From: Bradyrhizobium mercantei
Lineage (GTDB): Bacteria > Pseudomonadota > Alphaproteobacteria > Rhizobiales > Xanthobacteraceae
Length of the DNA: 64,000 nucleotides
Direction: 5' to 3'
NCBI RefSeq assembly: GCF_001982635.1
Contig: NZ_MKFI01000003.1
Span: 558,001 to 622,000, forward strand
Shown: one piece after another, positions 43,065 to 51,625 of the stretch
Layout: the number at the start of each line of letters is the position of its first letter
Position numbering within the stretch: position 1 is the stretch's first letter
Notes under the pieces: generated by a model
Told to the model about the DNA's origin: nothing
What the model saw: the letters and a program-made list of their open reading frames with translations, nothing else
Database searches by the model: none
Program-made: the position numbers and the translations under genes

Positions 43065-44654
43065 ATGACAAAACCCAAGGTTCTCATTTCCGACGCGCTG
43101 TCCCCGGCCGCCGTGCAGATCTTCAAGGATCGCGGCGTCGAGGTCGACTTCCAGCCCAACCTCGGCAAGGACAAGGACAAGCTCGCCGAGATCATCGGCA
43201 ATTATGATGGCCTCGCGATCCGCTCGGCCACCAAGGCGACCGCCAAGATCATCGAGAAGGCGACCAAGCTGAAGGTGATCGGCCGCGCCGGCATCGGCGT
43301 CGACAATGTCGAGATCCCGGCCGCGACCGCCAAGGGCATCATCGTGATGAACACGCCGTTCGGCAATTCGATCACGACCGCCGAGCACGCGATCACCTTG
43401 ATGCTGGCGCTGGCGCGCGAGATCCCGCAGGCCGATGCCTCGACCCAGGCCGGCAAGTGGGAAAAGAACCGCTTCATGGGCGTCGAGATCACCGCCAAGA
43501 CCCTCGGTGTGATCGGCTGCGGCAATATCGGCTCGATCGTCGCCGACCGCGCGCTCGGCTTGCGCATGAAGGTGATCGCGTTCGATCCGTTCCTGTCGCC
43601 GGAGCGCGCCAAGGACATCGGCGTCGAGAAGGTCGAGCTGGATGACCTGCTCAAGCGCGCCGATTTCATCACGCTGCACACGCCGCTGACCGAGAAGACC
43701 CGCAACGTCATCGACGCGGCCGCGATCGCCAAGATGAAGCAGGGCGTCCGCATCATCAACTGCGCCCGCGGCGGTCTGGTCGACGAGCAGGCGCTGGTCG
43801 ATGCGCTGAATTCCAAGCATGTCGCGGGCGCCGCCTTCGACGTGTTCGTCGAGGAGCCGGCGACGACCAACGTGCTGTTCGGCCATCCCAACGTGATCTG
43901 CACCCCGCATCTCGGCGCCTCCACCACGGAAGCGCAGGAGAACGTCGCGCTGCAGGTCGCCGAGCAGATGTCGGACTATCTGCTGTCGGGCGCGATCTCG
44001 AACGCGGTCAACTTCCCCTCGATCACGGCGGAAGAGGCGCCGAAGCTGAAGCCGTTCATCGAGCTCGCCGAGAGGCTCGGCTCGTTCGCCGGCCAGCTCA
44101 CCGAGAGCGGCATCCTCAAGACCACCATCACCTATGAAGGCCACGTCGCCGAGATGAAGATCAAGGCGATCACGTCAGCGGTGCTGTCCGGCCTGCTGCG
44201 GCCGATGCTGGGCGAGGTCAACGTCGTCTCGGCGCCCGTCGTTGCCAAGGAGCGCGGCATGGTGGTGGACGAGGTGGTTCGCGCCGCGCAGAGCGACTAC
44301 GAGAGCCTGATCACGGTCACGGTCGCGACCGAGCGCCAGGAGCGTTCGGTGTCGGGCACCGTCTACGCTGACGGCAAGCCGCGCCTGGTCGACATCAAGG
44401 GCATCCGCGTCGACGCCGAGTTCGGCAAGTCGATGATCTACGTCACCAACGAGGACAAGCCGGGCTTCATCGGCGCGTTCGCGAGCCTCTTGGGTGATGC
44501 GAAAATCAACATCGCGACCTTCCATCTCGGCCGCGTCAAGCAGGGCGGCGACGCCATTGCACTGGTCGAGGTCGATGGCGCGGTGCCGGCGGAGCTGCTC
44601 GCCAAGGTGCAGGGGCTGCCGCAGGTGAAGCAGGCCAAGGCCCTGACGTTCTGA
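43065..44654 (+). CDS. serA: D-3-phosphoglycerate dehydrogenase
   Basis: A 529-residue enzyme that oxidises 3-phosphoglycerate to 3-phosphohydroxypyruvate, the first step of serine biosynthesis. The NAD-binding domain has GVIGCGNIGSIVA and GRAGIGVDNVEIP, active-site Arg/Glu/His follow (NCARGGLVDE, PHLGASTTEAQENVA), then the allosteric-substrate-binding domain and a C-terminal ACT domain (MIYVTNEDKPGFIGAFASLL). This long form can be inhibited by serine. The ATG at 43065 is the first in frame. It follows serC. Confidence 0.97.
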   Translation: MTKPKVLISDALSPAAVQIFKDRGVEVDFQPNLGKDKDKLAEIIGNYDGLAIRSATKATAKIIEKATKLKVIGRAGIGVDNVEIPAATAKGIIVMNTPFGNSITTAEHAITLMLALAREIPQADASTQAGKWEKNRFMGVEITAKTLGVIGCGNIGSIVADRALGLRMKVIAFDPFLSPERAKDIGVEKVELDDLLKRADFITLHTPLTEKTRNVIDAAAIAKMKQGVRIINCARGGLVDEQALVDALNSKHVAGAAFDVFVEEPATTNVLFGHPNVICTPHLGASTTEAQENVALQVAEQMSDYLLSGAISNAVNFPSITAEEAPKLKPFIELAERLGSFAGQLTESGILKTTITYEGHVAEMKIKAITSAVLSGLLRPMLGEVNVVSAPVVAKERGMVVDEVVRAAQSDYESLITVTVATERQERSVSGTVYADGKPRLVDIKGIRVDAEFGKSMIYVTNEDKPGFIGAFASLLGDAKINIATFHLGRVKQGGDAIALVEVDGAVPAELLAKVQGLPQVKQAKALTF

Positions 44655-44791
44655 AGCGCTGACATCTTGAGGCGCTGAACGTTTCAAACACTGTTTGAGC
44701 GGGTTCTCGTCGTCGCCGGGGCGCGACGAACGAAGATACCGCTCAAACGCACCCAAATTCCGATCTGCGGAACATGACGCCGTCTCCGGCC

Positions 44792-44825
44792 CCGGAGGCG
44801 GCGTTCGGCGTTCCGCCGCCTCCGG
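44792..44825 (+). terminator. Long hairpin between serA and the thiolase gene
   Basis: CCGGAGGCGGCG (44792-44803) and CGCCGCCTCCGG (44814-44825) form a perfect 12-base stem with a 10-base loop. TATTGCTGTTG follows, so there is no strong T-run. It probably marks the end of the serA message. Confidence 0.5.
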
Positions 44826-44907
44826 TATTGCTGTTGCGCCCGCCGAAAAATGTGTACGAACGGGCCACGACGCGCCACAATGACCATCATCTCAGAGGGA
44901 GAAAACA

Positions 44908-46080
44908 ATGCGTGAAGCCGTAATCGTTTCCTACGCGCGCACCGGCCTGGCGAAGTCCGGCCGTGGCGGATTCAACATCACCCCGCCGATGTCGCTCGCC
45001 GCGCACGCCATCAAGCACGCGGTCGACCGCGCCGGCGTCGACAAGGAATATGTCGAGGATTGCTATCTCGGCAATTGCGCGCACGGCGCGCCGAACATCG
45101 GCCGCCAGGCGGCGCTGCTCGCCGGCCTGCCGAAGTCGACCGCCGGTGTCTCGGTGAACCGCTTCTGCTCGTCGGGCCTGCAGACCATCGCGATGGCCGC
45201 CAACTCGATTCGTTCGGATGGCTCTGATTGCATCGTCGCCGGCGGCGTCGAGAGCATCTCGATTCCCGGCGGCGGCTCGCCGAAGGAATCGATCGATCCG
45301 GACCTGCTCAAAACCGCGCCCGACATCTTCATGGCGATGATCGACACCGCCGACATCGTCGCCGAGCGCTACAAGCTCAGCCGCGAATACCAGGACGAGT
45401 ATTCGCTGGAGTCGCAGCGCCGCATGGCGGCCGCGCAGCAGGCCAACAAGTTCAAGGACGAAATCGTCCCGATGAAGACCAAGATGAAGGTGGTCGACAA
45501 GGCGACCAAGGCCGAGTCGATCGTCGACTACGTGGTCGATCGCGACGAGTGCAATCGCCCCGAAACCACGCTGGAAGGCCTCGCCAAGCTCGAGCCGGTC
45601 AAGGGTCCGGGCAAGTTCGTCACCGCCGGCAACGCCAGCCAGCTCTCCGACGGCGCCGCCGCCGTGGTGCTGATGGAAGCCAAGGACGCCGAGAAGCGCG
45701 GCCTCAACCCGCTGGGCCGCTTCGTGGCCTGGGCCTCGGCCGGCTGCGAGCCCGACGAGATGGGCATCGGGCCGGTGTTTGCCGTGCCGAAGCTGCTCAA
45801 GCGCCACGGCCTGAAGGTCGACGACATCGATCTCTGGGAGCTCAACGAGGCGTTCGCCAGCCAGTGCCTCTATTCGCGCGATCAGCTCGGCATCGATCCC
45901 GAGAAGTACAACGTCAACGGCGGCTCGATCGCGATCGGCCATCCGTTCGGCATGACCGGCGCCCGGCTCACCGGCCACCTGCTGCAGGAAGGCCGTCGCC
46001 GCAAGGCCAAGTGGGGCGTCGTGACCATGTGCATCGGCGGCGGCCAGGGCGGCGCCGGCCTGTTCGAGATCTACAGCTAA
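44908..46080 (+). CDS. Acetyl-CoA acyltransferase (thiolase)
   Basis: A 390-residue thiolase. The acylated Cys is in [14 protein letters not shown], the catalytic His in [16 protein letters not shown] and the second Cys in [11 protein letters not shown]. These are 3-ketoacyl-CoA thiolases, which split 3-ketoacyl-CoA into acetyl-CoA and a shorter acyl-CoA in fatty-acid or aromatic breakdown. The ATG at 44908 follows AGAGGGAGAAAACA. No other beta-oxidation gene is adjacent, while two enoyl-CoA hydratases lie in this window (8016, 50059). Confidence 0.95.
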   Translation: MREAVIVSYARTGLAKSGRGGFNITPPMSLAAHAIKHAVDRAGVDKEYVEDCYLGNCAHGAPNIGRQAALLAGLPKSTAGVSVNRFCSSGLQTIAMAANSIRSDGSDCIVAGGVESISIPGGGSPKESIDPDLLKTAPDIFMAMIDTADIVAERYKLSREYQDEYSLESQRRMAAAQQANKFKDEIVPMKTKMKVVDKATKAESIVDYVVDRDECNRPETTLEGLAKLEPVKGPGKFVTAGNASQLSDGAAAVVLMEAKDAEKRGLNPLGRFVAWASAGCEPDEMGIGPVFAVPKLLKRHGLKVDDIDLWELNEAFASQCLYSRDQLGIDPEKYNVNGGSIAIGHPFGMTGARLTGHLLQEGRRRKAKWGVVTMCIGGGQGGAGLFEIYS

Positions 46081-46108
46081 GCGCGATCAATACTGACGCG
46101 CGAGAACG

Positions 46109-46139
46109 AGCGGCCCGGCGCCAACGCCGGGCCGCTTTT
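46109..46139. terminator. Terminator between the thiolase and MarR genes
   Basis: AGCGGCCCGGCG (46109-46120) and CGCCGGGCCGCT (46125-46136) form a perfect 12-base stem with a CCAA loop, followed by TTTTC on the plus strand. It lies between convergent genes and can end both transcripts. Confidence 0.85.
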
Positions 46140-46152
46140 CATTTGCAGCCGG

Positions 46153-46611
46153 CTATGACGCCGGCGAATCCGCCGCGCGTTCGCCGAATTCGAGCGCGGC
46201 GATCAGTTCGAGCGTCCGCCTGAGATCGGCGGCCTGCTTCGCGCCGAACGCCGTCTCGAAACGGTCCTGCGCCTCGAGCCAGGCGGCCTGTGATTCCGCG
46301 AGCATGGCTTCGCCGCGTTTGGTGAGCCGCACCAGCCTGCTGCGGCGGTCATTCTTGTCGACGGTGATGGTCAGGAGGCCGTCGCGCTCGAGCGGCTTGA
46401 GGTTGTGGTTCAGCGCCGTGCGGTCGAGCACCAGGGCTGCGGCAAGCTCGCCCATGGTCGGCGCACCCGAGCGTTTGACATAGACCAGGATGGCCCGTTG
46501 CGTGCCGCGCAGCCCGGACCTCGCAAGGACCTGATCGTAGAGCTGCGACACCCGCCGCGTCGCCTTGCGCAGCGCCGTGAGATTGCACCGGCTGGTTTCG
46601 ATCCTTGCCAT
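46153..46611 (-). CDS. MarR-family transcriptional regulator
   Basis: A 152-residue winged-helix regulator. Helices 3-4 read PTMGELAAALVLDRTALNHN and LKPLERDGLLTITVDKNDRR with the wing RSRLVRLTKRG. MarR repressors bind palindromic sites and release them on binding phenolic or other small molecules. The ATG at 46611 follows GGAGGCAGCG; an upstream start is possible but adds 8 residues. It is divergent from the DHA2 exporter, with the 34-base perfect palindrome between, so this regulator very probably represses both. Confidence 0.93.
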   Translation of the reverse strand: MARIETSRCNLTALRKATRRVSQLYDQVLARSGLRGTQRAILVYVKRSGAPTMGELAAALVLDRTALNHNLKPLERDGLLTITVDKNDRRSRLVRLTKRGEAMLAESQAAWLEAQDRFETAFGAKQAADLRRTLELIAALEFGERAADSPAS

Positions 46612-46640
46612 CGCTGCCTCCTGTGGCCTTGACAATTACA

Positions 46641-46674
46641 TGTATATGCACCTAATGCAATAGGTGCATATACA
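46641..46674. promoter_or_regulatory. Perfect palindromic operator, 14-base arms, between marR and exporter
   Basis: TGTATATGCACCTA (46641-46654) and TAGGTGCATATACA (46661-46674) are exact reverse complements with a 6-base spacer. A TTGACA (46629-46634) lies just ahead on the plus strand, so the site overlaps the promoter of the exporter. The length and exact symmetry make it the most operator-like sequence of the window. Confidence 0.85.
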
Positions 46675-46692
46675 CATATAAGGAGGGATGTG

Positions 46693-48120
46693 ATGTCCGA
46701 CGTAGAGGCGGAGACCATCGGGCTGGCTGTCGGGACGGATGCGCGGCCACGGTCGCGCGCCGCAACGCCGCGCCAGGTGCTCGCGATCGTCTCGGTCGGG
46801 ATCTGCCTCGCGAATCTCGACCTGTTCATCGTCAATGTCGGGCTGCCGAACATCGCACAGGAATTCCGCGGCGCTTCGCTCGAGGACCTGTCCTGGATCC
46901 TCAACGCCTATGCGATCGCCTACGCGGCGCTCTTGGTGTTCTTCGGCCGGCTGGCCGAACGCCATAGCCGCAATCTGAGCTTCCTGCTCGGCGTCGCGCT
47001 GTTCACGGCCGCGTCGGCGGCCTGTGCCCTTGCGTCAAATGTCGAATTCCTGGTGGCCGCACGCATCGCGCAAGCCGCCGGGGCAGCCTTGATGACGCCG
47101 ACGTCGATTGGTCTGCTGCTGGCATCCTTTCCGCCCGAGCAGCGTGCCGGCGCAGTGCGCACCTGGACGGCGGTAGGCGGCCTTGCAGCAGCGCTTGGGC
47201 CGCTGGTCGGTGGCGCGCTGGTGACCTTCGACTGGCGCTGGATCTTCATCGTCAACGTTCCGATCGGTCTCGTCGCCATTGTGATAGGTTGGCTGAAATT
47301 GCCCGAAGTGCCGGGTCATGACGCGCCGCGCCCCAGTCCATGGGCGGCGCTGCTGGTGACCTGCGGAATCGGCGCGTTGACCTTCGCAATCGTGAAGGCG
47401 AACGATTGGGGCTGGAGCTCACGCGGTATCGCCTACAGCCTTTCCGCCGCGGCAATCTGCCTCGCAGCCTTTGCCTGGCACTGTCTCGGATCGAAAAACC
47501 CGTTCGTCGATCCCGCCCTGTTCAAGGTGCGGCCGTTCACCGGGGCGACCTTGATCATGGCGCCTTACTCGGCGGCTTTCGGCGCGATGCTGCTGTCGGT
47601 GGCGCTATGGGAGCAAACCGTGTGGGGCTGGTCGGCGCTGAAGTCCGGCATTGCGATCGCGCCAGGTCCGCTGCTCGTCCCGTTCACCTCCCTGTTGTTC
47701 GCCGGCCGCCTGATCGCGCGATTTGGTGCTGCGCCCGTCGTATCCGCCGGCATCGTGTCGTTCGCGAGCGGCCTCACGATCTGGGCAACGTTGCTTGGTG
47801 CGGAGCCCAACATGCCTGCCTTTGTGGTCGGCATGATGTTCACCGGCATCGGCGTCGGACTGACCTTTCCGACCCTGATGGGGGTCGGCGCCGGTGCGCT
47901 GCCGCCGTCGTCGTTTGCCACCGGCTCCGGCGTCATCAACATGATCCGGCAGGCGGCGCTGGCGATCGGTGTCGCGATCTTCGTTGCAATCCTGGCAACG
48001 CCGGTCTCGATGACTGAGCGGATCGCGGCGTTCCAGCGCGGCTGGTGGATCATGATCGCGATCACCATTGCCGGCTTCGTGCCGAATTATCTGTTCATCC
48101 GGCGCCGGGCGGCGCGCTAA
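46693..48120 (+). CDS. MFS multidrug exporter (DHA2/EmrB family)
   Basis: A 475-residue membrane protein with 14 predicted helices. It has the family's early motif LANLDLFIVNVGLPNIAQEF, the antiporter motif near ALGPLVGGALVTFDWRWIF (motif C) and VNVPIGL. These proton antiporters pump out drugs, dyes or aromatic compounds. The ATG at 46693 follows AAGGAGGGATGTG. It is paired with MarR and the palindrome, which suggests induction by the exported compound. The downstream gene is in the same direction but has its own start signal 178 bases later. Confidence 0.94.
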   Translation: MSDVEAETIGLAVGTDARPRSRAATPRQVLAIVSVGICLANLDLFIVNVGLPNIAQEFRGASLEDLSWILNAYAIAYAALLVFFGRLAERHSRNLSFLLGVALFTAASAACALASNVEFLVAARIAQAAGAALMTPTSIGLLLASFPPEQRAGAVRTWTAVGGLAAALGPLVGGALVTFDWRWIFIVNVPIGLVAIVIGWLKLPEVPGHDAPRPSPWAALLVTCGIGALTFAIVKANDWGWSSRGIAYSLSAAAICLAAFAWHCLGSKNPFVDPALFKVRPFTGATLIMAPYSAAFGAMLLSVALWEQTVWGWSALKSGIAIAPGPLLVPFTSLLFAGRLIARFGAAPVVSAGIVSFASGLTIWATLLGAEPNMPAFVVGMMFTGIGVGLTFPTLMGVGAGALPPSSFATGSGVINMIRQAALAIGVAIFVAILATPVSMTERIAAFQRGWWIMIAITIAGFVPNYLFIRRRAAR

Positions 48121-48298
48121 CGGAGCAAAGACATCGCCGCGCCATGCGGCGGCCGCGGCGCGGCCATGGTCGCGCCGCAGGGAAACCTCAATCGAACCAG
48201 TCTCTTCCTCGCTGCGTCTCACCACCAGAAACGGCGCGCGCCCGAGTTTGGCGCGCCGTTCGTCGCGCGCGATGCGCGTTGTTCTGTGGAGGGATGTG

Positions 48299-49975
48299 AT
48301 GCGAAAGATCGCGAATTGTCTTGTGACCACCAGCCTGGTGCTGGCGGGTGCGCTGGCTGCCAAGCCGCTCCATGCGGCCAATCTCGACGCGGCGTCGCAG
48401 GTCGATGCCGTCACTGTTTATCCCGATGGCGCGAGCGTCACCCGCGTCATCACGCTCGATTTGCCGGCCGGCGACAACACGCTCATCGCCAAGGATTTTC
48501 CGATGGGGCTCGATCCGTCCTCGCTGCGGGTCGAGGGCGAGGCGGGAGGCCGGCTGACGATCGGCGCGATCGACGCGCGGCCGCCGCGCCCGGCAGAGCC
48601 GGCGAACCTGCCTGAGATCGACAAGCGGATCGAGGCGCTGCGGGATCAGCGCGAGGATCTGCAAGGCATCATCACCTCCGCCGAGGCGCGGCGTAAGTTC
48701 GCCGAACACTTCGCCGAGGCCGCACCGGTCGGCATCGGCGAGAAGGGCGAGGCGCGTCCGGTGAGCGAGTGGCGTACCGCGTTCTCGGCGGTCGGGGACG
48801 AAGTCGCAACCGCCGACACCGCGATCCGCGACGCCACGCGCAAGCAGCGCGACATCGATCGCGAGATCGCGCGCCTCGACGCCGATCGTGCCGCCAAGCC
48901 GCCGAGCAAGCTCGAGGTACGGATCGAGTTGGCTTCCGCCGCCGCGACCCGCGCGACGCTGCGGGTGACCTATGCGGTGCGCAACGCCCGCTGGATGCCG
49001 CTCTACGACGCCCGTCTCGACACCGGCGCCAGGGACCGCAAGCCCGCGATCGAGCTGGTGCGGCGCGCCGAGATCACCCAATCGACCGGCGAGGACTGGT
49101 CGAACGTGGCGCTCGTCGTCTCCACCGTGCGCGTTGCCCGCGGCGGCAACGCGCCCGACCTCAATTCGCTGATCGTGCAATATCCCCAGCCGCCGCGGCC
49201 GCAGGCGGTCGGCAAACTGCTTGACGGCGTGCAACAGCGTTCGGCGCTTGCGCCCGCGCCGGCGAGCGAGCCGTTGCGCGAATTCCGGTTTGGCGGGGGA
49301 GGGGTCATTGACGAGCAACAGGCGACCGCCGAGGTCGGCGCCTTCCAGGCCACCTTCAAGATTCCCGGCCGCGTCAGCGTCGCCGCGCATGAGGGTGCCA
49401 AGAGCCTGCGCATCTCGACGGCGACGATCACGCCCGATCTCGCGGTCCGCGCCGTCCCGGTGATCGATCCGACCGCGTTCCTGGAGGCGAGCTTCGTGCA
49501 GGCCGACGACGCGCCGCTGCTGCCGGGGCAGGTTTCGATCTACCGCGATGGCATCTTCGTCGGCCGCAGCCGGATGGCCACCGCCGCCAAGGACGAGACC
49601 GTGCGGCTCGGCTTCGGTGCCGACGACAAGGTCAAGATCGAGCGCACGGTGGTGAAGCGCAACGAAGGCTCGGCCGGCCTGATCGTGACGACGTCGAAGA
49701 CCGACGAGCGGGCGTTCAAGACCACGGTGCGCAACGGCCACGATTTTCCGATCAAGGTCGCGATCCAGGATCAGCTCCCCGTCAGCGAGAACGACGATAT
49801 CGTGGTCGAGATGCTGCCGTCGTCGACGCCTGCGACGACCACCAATCTGCGCGACAAGCGTGGCGTGCTGGAGTGGGCGTTCGAGGCCAAGGCCGGCGAG
49901 GTCCGTGATATCAATTTCGCCTGGCGGATGCGCTGGCCGAAGGACAAGGGCGTCGTGATGGTGCCGGCGGGGTGA
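48299..49975 (+). CDS. Secreted DUF4139/DUF4140 protein (mucoidy inhibitor-like)
   Basis: A 558-residue exported protein: signal peptide (IANCLVTTSLVLAGALAA to ALAAKPLHAA), an N-terminal DUF4140 part (VDAVTVYPDGASVTRVITLD), a coiled-coil-like segment (RKFAEHFAEA to REIARLDADRAAK), and a C-terminal DUF4139 beta-sandwich (YAVRNARWMPLYDARLD to the end). The MuiA-like group is known as an inhibitor of mucoid growth in mycobacteria and is of unclear function elsewhere. The ATG at 48299 follows GGAGGGATGTG. Nothing shows membership in an operon. Confidence 0.88.
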   Translation: MRKIANCLVTTSLVLAGALAAKPLHAANLDAASQVDAVTVYPDGASVTRVITLDLPAGDNTLIAKDFPMGLDPSSLRVEGEAGGRLTIGAIDARPPRPAEPANLPEIDKRIEALRDQREDLQGIITSAEARRKFAEHFAEAAPVGIGEKGEARPVSEWRTAFSAVGDEVATADTAIRDATRKQRDIDREIARLDADRAAKPPSKLEVRIELASAAATRATLRVTYAVRNARWMPLYDARLDTGARDRKPAIELVRRAEITQSTGEDWSNVALVVSTVRVARGGNAPDLNSLIVQYPQPPRPQAVGKLLDGVQQRSALAPAPASEPLREFRFGGGGVIDEQQATAEVGAFQATFKIPGRVSVAAHEGAKSLRISTATITPDLAVRAVPVIDPTAFLEASFVQADDAPLLPGQVSIYRDGIFVGRSRMATAAKDETVRLGFGADDKVKIERTVVKRNEGSAGLIVTTSKTDERAFKTTVRNGHDFPIKVAIQDQLPVSENDDIVVEMLPSSTPATTTNLRDKRGVLEWAFEAKAGEVRDINFAWRMRWPKDKGVVMVPAG

Positions 49976-49999
49976 CCTGCACTAACTGCCGATGACATC

Positions 50000-50054
50000 C
50001 CTCCCGATCTCGGGCATCACTTTGCCAAAGGCAACAAAGCCTGAGATCGGGAGG
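50000..50054 (+). promoter_or_regulatory. Leader hairpin covering the ribosome-binding site of the enoyl-CoA hydratase gene
   Basis: CCTCCCGATCTCGGGC (50000-50015) pairs with GCCTGAGATCGGGAGG (50039-50054) over 16 bases, all paired with one G-U. The loop holds a second hairpin, TTGCC-AAA-GGCAA. The right arm contains GGGAGG, the Shine-Dalgarno sequence, 4 bases before the ATG at 50059. The folded leader would block initiation. Confidence 0.8.
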
Positions 50055-50058
50055 ATCC

Positions 50059-50895
50059 ATGAGCTACCAGCACATCATCGTCGATGATCCGCGTCCACGC
50101 GTCCGCCGCATCACGCTGAACCGCCCCGAGAAGCGCAACGCGCTCAACAACCGCCTGCGCGGCGAGATCTTCGAGGTGCTGGAGCAGGCCGACCGCGATC
50201 CCGATATTTCGATCTCGATCCTGTGTGGCGCGGGACCCTGCTTCTCGGCAGGCTATGATCTCTCCGCCGACAATCGCGTCGACCAGCCGTATCATTCGGC
50301 GTCCGGCCCCGGCCAATGGTCGCGCCATGTCGTCGAGGGGTGGTTCTCGATCTGGGATCTCGCCAAGCCTGTGATCGCGCAGGTGCACGGCTATTGCCTC
50401 GCCGGCGGCACCGAGCTCGCGACCGCCTGCGACGTGGTCTATGTCGCCGACGATGCCCAGATCGGCTACCCGCCGGTGCGGCTGATGAGCCCGCCCGACA
50501 TGCAGTATCACCCCTGGCTGGTTGGCATGCGCCGCGCCATGGAATTGATGCTCACCGGCGATGCGATGTCCGGCCGCGAGGCCGCCGAATGGGGCTATGC
50601 GACCCGGTCGTTTCCGCTCGCCGAGCTGGAGGCGAAGACGCTGGACTTCGCCGAGCGCGCGGCGAAAGTGCCGATCGAGCTGCAACAGCTCAACAAGCGT
50701 TCAGTGCATCGCGCGATGGAAATCATGGGCGCCCGCGCCGCGATGCGTGCCGGCACCGAGATCCAGGCGCTGGCCTTCACCACCGAAGCGAGCAAGGCCT
50801 ACATGGCGGGCTTCCGCCGCGACGGCGGCAGCGTGAAGGCGCAGCTCGACCAGCGCGACACGACGTTCGGGGATTACCGGACCAAGAAGGAGTGA
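50059..50895 (+). CDS. Enoyl-CoA hydratase/isomerase family protein
   Basis: A 278-residue crotonase-fold enzyme. The oxyanion residues lie in CFSAGYDLSADN and HGYCLAGGTELATACD; the catalytic region reads YPPVRLMSPPDMQYHPWLVG, which differs from the usual Glu-bearing hydratase motif, so the reaction may not be plain hydration. The gene starts right after the ribosome-binding stem at 50000-50054, an unusual control for this class. It stands apart from other beta-oxidation genes. The ATG at 50059 is fixed by that stem. Confidence 0.92.
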   Translation: MSYQHIIVDDPRPRVRRITLNRPEKRNALNNRLRGEIFEVLEQADRDPDISISILCGAGPCFSAGYDLSADNRVDQPYHSASGPGQWSRHVVEGWFSIWDLAKPVIAQVHGYCLAGGTELATACDVVYVADDAQIGYPPVRLMSPPDMQYHPWLVGMRRAMELMLTGDAMSGREAAEWGYATRSFPLAELEAKTLDFAERAAKVPIELQQLNKRSVHRAMEIMGARAAMRAGTEIQALAFTTEASKAYMAGFRRDGGSVKAQLDQRDTTFGDYRTKKE

Positions 50896-50920
50896 CGTGG
50901 CTCAGCCGGGCGAGCACCGG

Positions 50921-51364
50921 CTAGAAGCCGGCGTCCTGCTCCAGCCATTGCTGATTGTCCCAGCGCGCACGGCGGCCGAGGACATAGTCGCGCGCATCGT
51001 CCATGAAGTGAACCTTGCTGGCGAGTGCCCCGATGAAAGCAGCGAGCGTCGCGATCCACGGCCATAGATGCATCAGCAGCGCGCCGGAGATCTGGTTGGC
51101 GAATCCCGCCTGCAGCGTGCGCATTGCGAAATAGGCCAGCACGGCCCATGCAAGGGCCAGGATTGTTGCTACGACCTGATAGGTGTTCTGGTGAAGCCGC
51201 ACCAACCATCGCATCAGGTACAGATAGGCAAAGTAAACGACCACACCGAGCATCAAGGCAATGCATGGCGGGGGCAGGCCCCAACTTTGGTCCCAGGCCA
51301 AGTACGCAATGAAGCTCGCGGCGATCAGCGCCTCGATGTAGGTTAGGCTGGATTTCTCGCTCAT
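50921..51364 (-). CDS. Small integral membrane protein
   Basis: A 147-residue protein with four predicted helices: IEALIAASFIAYLAW, then ALMLGVVVYFAYLYLMRWL, VVATILALAWAVLAYFAM and GALLMHLWPWIATLAAFIGA. The end carries a soluble Asp/Arg-rich tail (DDARDYVLGRRARWDNQQWL). No known family. The ATG at 51364 is preferred to longer starts, which would read through the repeat at 51494. It is convergent with the enoyl-CoA hydratase gene. Confidence 0.75.
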   Translation of the reverse strand: MSEKSSLTYIEALIAASFIAYLAWDQSWGLPPPCIALMLGVVVYFAYLYLMRWLVRLHQNTYQVVATILALAWAVLAYFAMRTLQAGFANQISGALLMHLWPWIATLAAFIGALASKVHFMDDARDYVLGRRARWDNQQWLEQDAGF

Positions 51365-51493
51365 GATTTGCCCCGAAGCGATTCGGTATCGGCGGAGGCT
51401 ATCATCATGTAGCGCGTTGCTAGAAGTGCAATTATAGGACAACCGTTCGGAATGGACTTGGCCTGACGGCCGCCCAGGTCGCCGCATACTCGC

Positions 51494-51599
51494 TGTCATG
51501 CCCCGCCTTGAGCGGGGCATCCAGTACGCCGCGGCCTCTCCGTTGAAATCGATCCGTCTCTGGAATACTGGGTCGCCCGGTCAAGCCGGGCGACGACAC
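51494..51599. repeat. Palindromic repeat, family E, second copy
   Basis: TGTCATGCCCCGCC, AGCGGGGCATCC and GTATTCCAGAG-like parts on the left match TGGAATACTGGGTC and CCCGGTCAAGCCGGGCGACGAC on the right. It is related to 42958-43031. It lies between two genes of the same direction. Confidence 0.75.
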
Positions 51600-51625
51600 T
51601 GTTGTGTGCGGCGAGTGCAAAAGCC

